From positions 1 through 27,139 of the forward strand of contig JALSNB010000300.1 in assembly GCA_026987225.1 (NCBI GenBank): a stretch of 27,139 nt of DNA. Direction: 5' to 3'. The position numbers and the translations under genes are program-made. Shown here piece by piece: positions 15,605 to 22,486 of this stretch. Source of the stretch: Caldisericaceae bacterium. Its GTDB lineage: Bacteria > Caldisericota > Caldisericia > Caldisericales > Caldisericaceae. The first letter of the stretch is position 1; every line of letters begins with the position of its first letter. Under the pieces are notes generated by a model. That model was not told the origin of the DNA and ran no database searches. It saw only the letters and a list, made by a program, of their open reading frames with translations.

Positions 15605-15802
15605 ATGGCGAAATATAAGATCACTCAGGACAGAGACGCTTGTATTGGTTGCGGAGTCTGTGCATCTATCTGCCCGGAAAACTGGAAGATGGATGACGAT
15701 GGTAAGGCGAGTCCTATTTCTCTTGAGTCGGATGCGGATTGCAACAAAGATGCTGCAGAGAACTGCCCGGTTCAGTGCATCCACGTAGAAGAAATAGGAT
15801 AG
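15605..15802 (+). CDS. monocluster [4Fe-4S] ferredoxin
   Basis: A 65-residue electron carrier. DACIGCGVCASICPENW supplies C13, C16, C19 and C23, and the second half supplies C46, C54 (NCPVQ) and C58. In Thermotoga-type monocluster ferredoxins the first three Cys plus the Cys of the later CP motif hold the cluster, while the other two form a disulfide; C23 and C46 have the matching 23-residue spacing, so C13/C16/C19/C54 are the probable ligands. C58 is an extra Cys. Position immediately before the POR genes makes it the likely electron acceptor of that enzyme. Start: ATG with a strong SD; this frame is chosen over two overlapping frames because it alone gives the Cys pattern. Confidence 0.95.
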   Translation: MAKYKITQDRDACIGCGVCASICPENWKMDDDGKASPISLESDADCNKDAAENCPVQCIHVEEIG

Positions 15803-15812
15803 ATAGTTTTAT

Positions 15813-15829
15813 AGGGGGCTTTGCCCCCT
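15813..15829 (+). terminator. hairpin between ferredoxin and porG (partial terminator or processing site)
   Basis: A 7-bp GC-rich stem AGGGGGC/GCCCCCT with a TTT loop begins 11 bases after the ferredoxin stop. The following bases CTTATTATC are only moderately U-rich, so it may attenuate rather than stop transcription, or protect the ferredoxin mRNA 3' end so that ferredoxin is made in excess of POR. Confidence 0.5.
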
Positions 15830-15864
15830 CTTATTATCATTGATTTATGTGAAAGGAGGCATAT

Positions 15865-16434
15865 ATGAAGGAAGTTTATGAGGTAAGAATGCATGCAAGA
15901 GCGGGACAGGGTGCAAAATCCGGTTCTCAACTTCTTGCCGAAGCTGCATTTAAAGAAGGTAAATGGATCCAATCATTTCCCGAATACGGCTCTGAAAGAA
16001 GAGGGGCACCTACCGTATCGTATACAAGGATTTCCGATAAAAGATTGAGAACTCACGAGCCTATCGTTAATCCCGATGCAGTGCTCGTTTTCGATCCTGG
16101 TCTTGCAAGAACTATTGACGTGACCGGAGGCTTGTCGGAGGAAAACGGAATTTTGATTGTAAATACAACCGATTCCGTTGAAGAGGTGCAGAAAGAAACA
16201 GGGTTTAAAGGAAAGACTTACGTTCTTGACGCTACCGGCATATCATTGGAACTATTAGGAATTGACGCACCGAACGTTCCTATGCTTGGGGCGCTTATCA
16301 AAGTTACAGGTATTGTAAAACTTGAATCTCTCGAGGCTGTTATCAAAGAACATTTCCTTGAGAAGCTTGGCGAAGAAAAAGTAAACAAAAATTTGGCCGG
16401 GCTTAAAAAGGCTTACGAGGAGGTAACGAAATGA
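15865..16434 (+). CDS. porG: 2-oxoacid:ferredoxin oxidoreductase, gamma subunit
   Basis: Gamma subunit (189 residues) of the four-subunit pyruvate (or related 2-oxoacid):ferredoxin oxidoreductase, which makes acyl-CoA, CO2 and reduced ferredoxin. Family features are MHARAGQGAKSGSQLLAEAA at the N terminus (by homology, the CoA-binding domain), FPEYGSERRGAPTVSYTRI, the PDAVLVFDPGL strand-loop and a GFKGKTYVLDAT segment. A strong SD (AAAGGAGG) precedes the ATG. Its stop overlaps porD by ATGA. The gene order gamma-delta-alpha-beta is the one seen in Thermotoga and archaeal POR operons. Pyruvate is the commonest substrate of this arrangement, but 2-oxoisovalerate enzymes share it. Confidence 0.95.
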   Translation: MKEVYEVRMHARAGQGAKSGSQLLAEAAFKEGKWIQSFPEYGSERRGAPTVSYTRISDKRLRTHEPIVNPDAVLVFDPGLARTIDVTGGLSEENGILIVNTTDSVEEVQKETGFKGKTYVLDATGISLELLGIDAPNVPMLGALIKVTGIVKLESLEAVIKEHFLEKLGEEKVNKNLAGLKKAYEEVTK

Positions 16435-16775
16435 GTGAAAAGAAAGGTTGGAAGGATTTGATGCGTGGTTCGGATTTGCCACCGGCATCTTCTCTTGAAT
16501 ACAAAACCGGATCATGGAGAACTTTGCGTCCCATATGGGATCCTGAGAAATGTACGCACTGCATGATTTGTGTTTCATACTGCCCTGATATGGCTATTCC
16601 CGTGAAAGTTACGGAAGAAGGAGTAAAAGGGTTTGGCGGCAGAGTGTATAAAGGAACAGTTCGTTTGGAAACCAATTTTGATTATTGTAAAGGATGTGGT
16701 ATCTGTGCTACTGAGTGTCCTACGCATGCAATCAAAATGGTGAGAGAAGAAGAAGCCGCAAAGGCTTCTAAGTAG
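16431..16775 (+). CDS. porD: 2-oxoacid:ferredoxin oxidoreductase, delta subunit (2x[4Fe-4S])
   Basis: A 114-residue ferredoxin-like subunit that carries electrons from the beta subunit to free ferredoxin. Two classical cluster motifs are visible: CTHCMICVSYCP (C41, C44, C47, C51) and CKGCGICATECP (C86, C89, C92, C96), so eight ligands for two [4Fe-4S] clusters. The first ~35 residues (GWKDLMRGSDLPPASS, TGSWRTLRP) match the N-terminal extension of PorD proteins. The ATG overlaps the porG stop and has a GAGGAGG SD. Confidence 0.96.
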   Translation: MSEKKGWKDLMRGSDLPPASSLEYKTGSWRTLRPIWDPEKCTHCMICVSYCPDMAIPVKVTEEGVKGFGGRVYKGTVRLETNFDYCKGCGICATECPTHAIKMVREEEAAKASK

Positions 16776-16787
16776 GAGGTGTACGTT

Positions 16788-17957
16788 ATGAGTAAATGGA
16801 AATCGTTAACCGGTGCGCAAGCCGTGGCAGAGGCGATGAGGCAAATAAATCCCGATGTTGTGGCTGCCTATCCGATAACACCGCAAACACCGATTGTGGA
16901 ACAGTTTGCATCATTTGTTGCAAACGGAATTGTGGATACCGAGATGATCCCTGTAGAATCCGAGCATTCGGCAATGTCCTGTACGGTCGGGGCATCTGCT
17001 GCCGGAGCAAGGGCGATGTGCGCAACGGCATCTCAGGGCCTTGCATTGATGTGGGAAGTGGTTGCGGCCGTTCCGGGTTTAAGGCTTCCCATCGTAATGC
17101 CTATTGTTAACAGAGCACTTTCTGCTCCTATTAACATCCATTGCGACCATTCCGATTCTATGGGTGCGACAACTATAGGCTGGATTCAAATTTATTCAGA
17201 AAACGCACAGGAAGCATATGAAAATACGCTTCTTGCAATAAGATTGGCGGAGCATAAGGACGTTTTGCTACCTGTTATGGTGATGCAGGACGGATTTATT
17301 ATAAGCCATGGCGTTGAAAACGTTGAAATTTTTGACGACGACAAAGTAAAAGAGTTTGTTGGTGAAAGGCATCCTGACAGATATCTTTTGGATGTGGACC
17401 ATCCTTATACAATTGGCCCGCTTGCGCTTCCGGACTACTATTTCGAAATTAAGCGTCAGCAGGAAGAAGCAATGGAAAATGCATTGAAAGTATACCTTGA
17501 AGTAGGAGACGAGCTTTCGAAGATATCCGGCCATAAGTATCCTTATTTTGAAGAGTATAAAACCGAAGATGCGGAAGCAATAATTGTTGTTCTTTCTTCA
17601 ACTGCGGGTACTGCAAAAGATGCCGTGGATGAAATGCGTGCAAAAGGTAAAAAAGTAGGCCTAATTAAACCGATACTCTTTAGACCCTTCCCGTATAAGG
17701 AAATGAGAAAAGCGCTCGAGAAATTTAAAGTTATAGGTGTGTTGGATCGTTCCATGGCATTCGGCGCGTATGCACCCCTTTACAGCGAAATAAGGAATGC
17801 TTTATTCGAATCTTCGCAAAAACCGAAACTTCAGAGCTACGTGTATGGTCTTGGCGGCAAGGATATCTTTAAGAGTGATATCGAGAAAGTTTTCGAAGAG
17901 TTGCTTTCGGGAAATGTAAATCCTGAAGAGCAAAGATATATCAGGTTAAGGGGGTAA
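16788..17957 (+). CDS. porA: 2-oxoacid:ferredoxin oxidoreductase, alpha subunit
   Basis: Alpha subunit, 389 residues. Recognisable segments are VAAYPITPQTPIVE (domain I entry), IPVESEHSAMS, CATASQGLALMWE and NRALSAPINIHCDHSD, followed by the domain II region with AIIVVLSSTAGTAKDAVDEM and KVGLIKPILFRPFP. Together with PorB it forms the active site. The start is ATG 16788: an AGGAGG SD lies at 16774-16779, 8 bases upstream, whereas the GTG at 16779, which would lengthen the protein by three residues, falls inside that SD. Coupled to porD (12 bases) and porB (3 bases). Confidence 0.96.
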   Translation: MSKWKSLTGAQAVAEAMRQINPDVVAAYPITPQTPIVEQFASFVANGIVDTEMIPVESEHSAMSCTVGASAAGARAMCATASQGLALMWEVVAAVPGLRLPIVMPIVNRALSAPINIHCDHSDSMGATTIGWIQIYSENAQEAYENTLLAIRLAEHKDVLLPVMVMQDGFIISHGVENVEIFDDDKVKEFVGERHPDRYLLDVDHPYTIGPLALPDYYFEIKRQQEEAMENALKVYLEVGDELSKISGHKYPYFEEYKTEDAEAIIVVLSSTAGTAKDAVDEMRAKGKKVGLIKPILFRPFPYKEMRKALEKFKVIGVLDRSMAFGAYAPLYSEIRNALFESSQKPKLQSYVYGLGGKDIFKSDIEKVFEELLSGNVNPEEQRYIRLRG

Positions 17958-17960
17958 GTT

Positions 17961-18893
17961 ATGGCTACATTACAAGAGATAATGGCAAAAGAACCGGCCC
18001 TTGCATCAGGGCATAGAATGTGTGCAGGGTGTGGTATCGGCTCAATAGTTAGAACCGTACTTGCCGCATCCGATAAACCGGTAATTGTGGCAAATGCTAC
18101 CGGATGCCTCGAAGTTGTTACCACGATTTATCCTTATTCTGCATGGAAAGTACCGTGGATACATCTGACGTTTGAGAACGCGGCGGCAGTGGCAAGTGGT
18201 ATTGAAACTGCTTACAGAGCATTGAGAAAAAGAGGAAAAATAGGCAAAGAGGTAAATATTGTTGCTTTCGGCGGTGACGGTGGAACTTATGATATCGGGT
18301 TCCAAGCATTGTCAGGTGCACTTGAAAGAGGGCATAAATTCCTCTATGTGGTTTATGATAACGAAGGGTATATGAATACCGGAAACCAGAGAAGCGGTGC
18401 AACTCCGTACGGAGCAAGTACTACTACGGTTCCGGCAGGCAGTAAAAGCTTCGGTAAACCTCAATGGAGAAAGAACATAGTGGAGATAGCTGCAGCCCAC
18501 AGAATTCCGTATGCGGCCACAGCGGCTAACCATAATATCCTTGACCTTTACAACAAAGCAAAAAAAGCATTTGCGGCAGATGGCCCTTCGTTTATTGCGG
18601 CGCTTCAGCCATGTACAACGAACTGGAAGTATGATCCGGCATTAACGATGCGCTATTCTAAACTTGCCGTTGATACGAACTTCTGGCCTCTTTACGAATT
18701 TGATCATGGTAAACTTCACATTAACTATAAACCGAAGAACAGAAAACCCATCGAAGAATTCCTAAAAGGTCAGGGAAGGTTTAAACACCTCTTCAAACCG
18801 GAAAATAAACATGTTATCGAACACATGCAAAAGATGATTGATGAAGAATGGGAAAGACTCCTGAAACTTGAGGAATCGGGGGCAGTGCTGTAA
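17961..18893 (+). CDS. porB: 2-oxoacid:ferredoxin oxidoreductase, beta subunit (TPP)
   Basis: Thiamine diphosphate-binding catalytic subunit, 310 residues. MCAGCGIGSI gives C21 and C24, NATGCLEVV gives C49 and LQPCTTNW gives C218: the four ligands of the proximal [4Fe-4S] cluster. The TPP/Mg motif runs from FGGDGGTYDIG (D106) to VYDNEGYMNTGNQRSG (N134). TPYGASTTTVPAG and the helix at HRIPYAATA are also family-typical. It is the last gene of the operon and is followed by a strong intrinsic terminator 24 bases downstream. Confidence 0.97.
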   Translation: MATLQEIMAKEPALASGHRMCAGCGIGSIVRTVLAASDKPVIVANATGCLEVVTTIYPYSAWKVPWIHLTFENAAAVASGIETAYRALRKRGKIGKEVNIVAFGGDGGTYDIGFQALSGALERGHKFLYVVYDNEGYMNTGNQRSGATPYGASTTTVPAGSKSFGKPQWRKNIVEIAAAHRIPYAATAANHNILDLYNKAKKAFAADGPSFIAALQPCTTNWKYDPALTMRYSKLAVDTNFWPLYEFDHGKLHINYKPKNRKPIEEFLKGQGRFKHLFKPENKHVIEHMQKMIDEEWERLLKLEESGAVL

Positions 18894-18917
18894 GTATATC
18901 TAAAAAAGTTTTTTTGT

Positions 18918-18945
18918 GCCCCGCATTTTTTGTGCGGGGCTTTTT
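18918..18945 (+). terminator. intrinsic terminator of the POR operon
   Basis: Perfect 8-bp stem GCCCCGCA/TGCGGGGC (18918-18925 with 18933-18940), a 7-base loop TTTTTTG, then TTTTT. It starts 24 bases after the porB stop. This is the clearest rho-independent terminator in the window. Confidence 0.92.
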
Positions 18946-18955
18946 ACTTTATAAT
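18926..18955 (+). promoter_or_regulatory. candidate promoter of the NifX/mtnP operon
   Basis: A perfect TATAAT (18950-18955) lies right after the POR terminator and 16 bases before ATG 18972. The -35 is poor: only TTTTTT (18926-18931) sits at 18-base spacing, inside the terminator loop. The preceding terminator makes a promoter here likely even though the -35 is weak. Confidence 0.45.
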
Positions 18956-18971
18956 TTGTAACGGAGGAATG

Positions 18972-19376
18972 ATGAAGAAAATTATCGTTGCTATAGGATT
19001 AAAAAATAATAATGAACTCACGGACAAACATTTCGGTGATTCTAATTACTTTGATATTTATGAACTTGCAGAAGGTTCTTCCATGAAAAAAATTAAAAGG
19101 ATAGAAAATGTAAAAGTAAAAGAGGAAAAAATACATGGTGATCCTAAAAAGGCAAAGGTAATTGAAAATATTTTGAATGAGACGGATGTATTGGTTGCTT
19201 TCAGGATGGGGCCTAATATTTTAAGGATGAAGAAAAAATTTGTGCCTGTTATAGTGCCTTTTAAGGAATTAGACATGGTAAAGCCGCTATTAGTGGAAAA
19301 TTTTGATGTAATTTTTAAAGAAACATGCAAAGATGGTGAAAAGAATTATATTACTTTAAAACCAAAGGAGGCTTGA
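18972..19376 (+). CDS. NifX-like (dinitrogenase iron-molybdenum cofactor family) protein
   Basis: A 134-residue single-domain protein of the Di-Nitro_FeMo-Co (NifX/NifB C-terminal/NafY) fold, an RNase H-like alpha/beta domain that binds metal clusters. Visible features are the opening strand KIIVAIGLKNNNEL, the family motif DKHFGDSNYFDIYEL (HFG plus aromatic IYE), then VIENILNETDVLVAFRMGPN and a final strand NFDVIFKET. No nitrogenase genes are nearby; stand-alone members of this family are common in anaerobes and of unknown role. Start: ATG 18972 has GGAGG 4 bases upstream; a longer frame would begin inside the terminator and is rejected. mtnP begins directly after its stop codon. Confidence 0.88.
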   Translation: MKKIIVAIGLKNNNELTDKHFGDSNYFDIYELAEGSSMKKIKRIENVKVKEEKIHGDPKKAKVIENILNETDVLVAFRMGPNILRMKKKFVPVIVPFKELDMVKPLLVENFDVIFKETCKDGEKNYITLKPKEA

Positions 19377-20183
19377 ATGGAAAAAAAGGCAGACATTGGA
19401 GTATTTGGAGGATCGGGTTTTTATTCGTTTTTGGAAAACGTGAAGGAAGTAAAAGTAGAGACTCCGTATGGAGCGCCCTCCGATCTTATTGCTATCGGAG
19501 AATATGCGGGGAAAAAGGTTGCTTTTTTACCGAGGCACGGCAAGCTGCATCAGTTCCCGCCGCATAAAATTCCTTACAGGGCAAATCTCTGGGCAATGAA
19601 GAGTCTCGGGGTAAAAAGAATTATTGCACCGACTGCAGTCGGAAGTTTACAAGCGAATATAAAAGTAGGAGACTTTGTGGTGACGGATCAATTCATCGAC
19701 AGAACATCAGGCAGGGAATGCACTTTTTACGATGGCCCTATTACAACTCATGTGAGCCTTGCTTATCCGTATTGCCCCGAGCTCAGGGAAATTGCAATTA
19801 ATGTGCTTAAAGAATTAAGATATCCTTTTCATCCTTCCGGCACTGTAGTCGTAATTCAAGGACCGAGATTTTCTACTAAAGCGGAAAGCGAATGGTTTAC
19901 CAAAATGGGTTGGGATATAATTAACATGACTCAATACCCTGAGGTCGTCCTTGCAAGGGAGCTTGAAATGTGTTACGTCAATATAGCAACTGTTACCGAT
20001 TATGATGCCGGAATAGTTGCAGGCGGAGATGTGGAACCCGTTACTCAGGAAATGGTTGCGAAAAAATTTGTTGAGAATACGGAAAAACTTAAGATTATCA
20101 TCAAAAAGATGATCGAAAGAATTCCGCTGCAGCGTCATTGCAAATGCGGTGAAGTGTTGAAGGGTGCACGTGTCGGTGAGTAA
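19377..20183 (+). CDS. mtnP: S-methyl-5'-thioadenosine phosphorylase
   Basis: Cleaves methylthioadenosine with phosphate to adenine and methylthioribose-1-phosphate, recycling the by-product of polyamine synthesis. 268 residues, family length. Key segments are GVFGGSGFYSFL (phosphate-binding start), VKVETPYGAPSDLI, AFLPRHGKLHQFPPHKIPYR, APTAVGSLQANIKVGDFVV, the GPRFSTKAESEW loop, and IINMTQYPEVVLARELEMCY, followed by TVTDYDAGI with the base-binding Asp. NMT followed by DYD is typical of MTAP rather than inosine-specific phosphorylases. A strong SD AAAGGAGG overlaps the previous gene's end. A methylthioinosine-type activity is a minor alternative. Confidence 0.94.
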   Translation: MEKKADIGVFGGSGFYSFLENVKEVKVETPYGAPSDLIAIGEYAGKKVAFLPRHGKLHQFPPHKIPYRANLWAMKSLGVKRIIAPTAVGSLQANIKVGDFVVTDQFIDRTSGRECTFYDGPITTHVSLAYPYCPELREIAINVLKELRYPFHPSGTVVVIQGPRFSTKAESEWFTKMGWDIINMTQYPEVVLARELEMCYVNIATVTDYDAGIVAGGDVEPVTQEMVAKKFVENTEKLKIIIKKMIERIPLQRHCKCGEVLKGARVGE

Positions 20184-20186
20184 TAG

Positions 20187-20900
20187 ATGATTCCCCTTAG
20201 AGATACACAGGAAATAAGTATTTTTCCGATTGCAACCATAGGAATTATTTTAGTTAATGTTTTTGTATTTGTATGGATGTACGTTTTTGCTTTTTCGGCA
20301 AAAAATTTTCAGTATGGTTTGACGTTATTCTATGTTAAATATGGGCTCGTTCCTTTTGAAATTACACATGGAAAACTGATTTACCCGACAATTCGGCCGC
20401 TATGGGTTACACTTTTTACATCAATGTTTATTCATGGAGGATTCGGACATATATTAGGCAACATGTGGTTTTTCTGGATTTTTGGTAACAATGTGGAAGA
20501 TTACCTCGGAAGTGTAAAGTTTGTAATTTTCTATATTGCGGGCGGCATTGTCGCAGCACTTACGCAAATTGCAATTAACCCTTCGTCAAAAGTTCCGGTA
20601 ATTGGCGCAAGCGGAGCTATTGCGGCAGTTATGGGTGCCTACTTCTATTTATTTCCGCGTTCCAACATAAAAACCCTTGTTTTTGTGTTTTATTTCGTTA
20701 CGTTTGTTGAAATTCCGGCACCGTTTTTCTTGTTGTTCTGGTTCCTTATGCAGCTTATTCCGGGATTAACTCCGAGTGGTGCTTCACAGGGAGTTGCATT
20801 TTGGGCGCACATAGGAGGTTTTGTGTTTGGCCTCCTTGCAGCAATTGTTATTAAGAAATTGAAAGATAGCGGTAATTTCGGAGAGTATTATTACGGATAA
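20187..20900 (+). CDS. rhomboid-family intramembrane serine protease
   Basis: A 237-residue polytopic membrane protein with about six helices. PLRDTQEI at the N terminus is common in bacterial rhomboids with short cytosolic starts. Family motifs are FTSMFIHGGFGHILGNMWFF (helix 2 His and Asn), the catalytic serine in IGASGAIAAVMG (S142), and the catalytic histidine in WAHIGGFVFG (H208). It cleaves substrate transmembrane segments within the membrane; substrates cannot be predicted. It follows mtnP by 3 bases, with no strong SD, so translation is probably coupled. Confidence 0.93.
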   Translation: MIPLRDTQEISIFPIATIGIILVNVFVFVWMYVFAFSAKNFQYGLTLFYVKYGLVPFEITHGKLIYPTIRPLWVTLFTSMFIHGGFGHILGNMWFFWIFGNNVEDYLGSVKFVIFYIAGGIVAALTQIAINPSSKVPVIGASGAIAAVMGAYFYLFPRSNIKTLVFVFYFVTFVEIPAPFFLLFWFLMQLIPGLTPSGASQGVAFWAHIGGFVFGLLAAIVIKKLKDSGNFGEYYYG

Positions 20901-20922
20901 AATTGAGGAGTTTGAATTAAGG

Positions 20923-21687
20923 TTGAATATCCTTGAGAGGAAAATACTTGCAATGGAAAATATTCTGAGCGAGTATTTTCCTCTTTCAATAGAAAAAATT
21001 CTTGAGAGAAAAGGCCTTAAAATTGCAAGATCAGATAGGGATATCCCCGTATTCGATCGAGAGAAGTTATATCTGCAATTTAAAAGTTATTATTTTAGGA
21101 GGACACTTCACGACTTGTTGTTTCTAAAGAAAATAGACCAAAACAGCAGAGGATTAATCGTAAAAAAATGGGGAAAGAATGTCGATTCTTATCTTGATGT
21201 GGCAAGCAAACTTGGCATTATCCGTTTTGAAAACAATATTTATATCGCTCAGTATCCGGTTTCTTTTATGGGAATTTTGCTTGAATGGTTTATCGGAAAG
21301 TTCCTCAGGGAAGAGTTAAATCTTGAGACTGTAATAAACGTTAGATTAAAGAACCTGCCCGAAGGTGGGGATATAGATATTTTGTCTCGAATAGGAAAGA
21401 ATATAGTAATGATCGAATGCAAGGAAAGTCCTCCGAATAATATTCCAGTTTCGGAGTTAAAGGCAATTAACGAGAGAGTTAGGATATTGAAGTCGGATAT
21501 ATTCCTTTTAGCCATAGATACGACACTTTCGATAAAAAGAAATATAGTTGATAATTTGCAATGGATTTTAAAATCCGAGATTGTTAGAGTTAAAGAAGGC
21601 GTTTACAAGGCAAGCAATAATTTCTTCATAGTAACCGCAAAAAGGGATTTGCTGCAGAATATCGCTTTCTGCATCACGGAGGCTTAA
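20923..21687 (+). CDS. predicted PD-(D/E)XK nuclease with winged-helix-like N-terminal region
   Basis: I do not recognise the family, but the fold class is visible. Residues ~112-180 hold a restriction-endonuclease-like core: LLEWFIGKFLREEL (E121, motif I helix), EGGDIDIL (D152) and NIVMIECKESP (E165-x-K167), with a conserved-looking helix SELKAINERV after it. Residues ~45-110 (YYFRRTLHDLLFLKK to GIIRFENNIYIAQ) look like a winged helix that could bind DNA. The start is uncertain: TTG 20923 has AGG immediately before it and GAGGAG 12 bases upstream, while ATG 20953 has GAGAGG 12 bases upstream. The downstream gene follows without a gap, using an SD within this gene's end. A DNA or RNA nuclease role is likely; the biological pathway is unknown. 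Confidence 0.7.
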   Translation: MNILERKILAMENILSEYFPLSIEKILERKGLKIARSDRDIPVFDREKLYLQFKSYYFRRTLHDLLFLKKIDQNSRGLIVKKWGKNVDSYLDVASKLGIIRFENNIYIAQYPVSFMGILLEWFIGKFLREELNLETVINVRLKNLPEGGDIDILSRIGKNIVMIECKESPPNNIPVSELKAINERVRILKSDIFLLAIDTTLSIKRNIVDNLQWILKSEIVRVKEGVYKASNNFFIVTAKRDLLQNIAFCITEA

Positions 21688-22485
21688 ATGGGGTACGGAT
21701 CGATGAAAACAGCCATTCTTTGCAATTTAAAAGAAGAGTATTTTAATGTAAGCGATTTTAATTATCACCATATAAATCCGCATATAGAACGAAAAAAGGC
21801 GTTGTCCCAGTTTGATGAGTTCAAGAAAGCTTTATTAAACGAAGGAGTTAAAATCCTAGAGATTGATGAGTTAAAAGGCCATCCCAATTCGGTATTTGTA
21901 AGAGATACAGCCGTTATTCTAAATGATCGTACTTTTATACGAGTCAATATGGGCTTACCTGCACGTAAAGGTGAGGAAAAGTGGATGGCGGAATTTTTAA
22001 AATCGCACGGATTTGAAGAAGTTGGAGCGATTAATTCTCCTGGAACGGTAGAAGGCGGGGATGTCATTATAAACGGCAACATTGCATTTGTCGGAATTTC
22101 AGGAAGAACCAATGAAAGCGGTGCATTGCAAATTAAATCGATATTAAACAGATTAGGTTACGAAGTAAGAATTGCCAAATTTAAGGGGCCGTTTTTACAT
22201 ATCGGTGGAGGAATGACTTTAATTGGCAATCATACCGTTCTTCACTGCAACAATGCATTTCCTTCCGATTTTTTTAAAGGTTTCGACGAAATAGTTATAC
22301 ACTGCAACGACTTTATAGGTGGAAATGTTGTTGCAATATCGGATAAAAAGGTTATTTCTCTTGTCCAAAACACATTTTTGAATGACCTATTGGTGTTCAA
22401 AGGAATAGACGTTATCCCGTTAAACCTATCCGAGTTTGTAAAGGGAAACGGCGGACCGAGCTGTATGGTTCTTCCCGCGGGATAG
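21688..22485 (+). CDS. DDAH/arginine deiminase-like amidinohydrolase (pentein fold)
   Basis: A 265-residue cytoplasmic enzyme of the amidinotransferase superfamily. NSVFVRDTAVIL corresponds to the FxRD/FxED substrate motif, SPGTVEGGDVIING is the conserved EGGD loop, GPFLHIGGGMTL supplies the catalytic His (H171), and GNGGPSCMVLP near the C terminus supplies the nucleophile Cys (C259). Dimethylarginine dimethylaminohydrolases of this size release citrulline and dimethylamine from methylated arginine; other members act on arginine, agmatine or related guanidines. Length and layout favour DDAH-type over full arginine deiminase (~400 residues). An SD CGGAGG lies 5 bases before the ATG, which directly follows the nuclease stop. 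Confidence 0.83.
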   Translation: MGYGSMKTAILCNLKEEYFNVSDFNYHHINPHIERKKALSQFDEFKKALLNEGVKILEIDELKGHPNSVFVRDTAVILNDRTFIRVNMGLPARKGEEKWMAEFLKSHGFEEVGAINSPGTVEGGDVIINGNIAFVGISGRTNESGALQIKSILNRLGYEVRIAKFKGPFLHIGGGMTLIGNHTVLHCNNAFPSDFFKGFDEIVIHCNDFIGGNVVAISDKKVISLVQNTFLNDLLVFKGIDVIPLNLSEFVKGNGGPSCMVLPAG

Positions 22486-22486
22486 A

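Noticed and set aside
15581..15788. Overlapping frames around the ferredoxin (one plus, one minus)
   Set aside because: Neither gives a recognisable protein, while the 15605 frame has the full ferredoxin Cys pattern and a proper SD.
16779..16787. GTG start for porA giving three extra residues
   Set aside because: The GTG is part of the AGGAGGTG ribosome site that serves ATG 16788.
18930..18971. Longer start for the NifX-like gene
   Set aside because: It would begin within the terminator hairpin and upstream of the SD; ATG 18972 has the GGAGG at the right place.
18972..19376. Evidence for nitrogen fixation
   Set aside because: NifX-like domains occur widely in non-diazotrophic anaerobes, and no nifHDKENB genes are seen.
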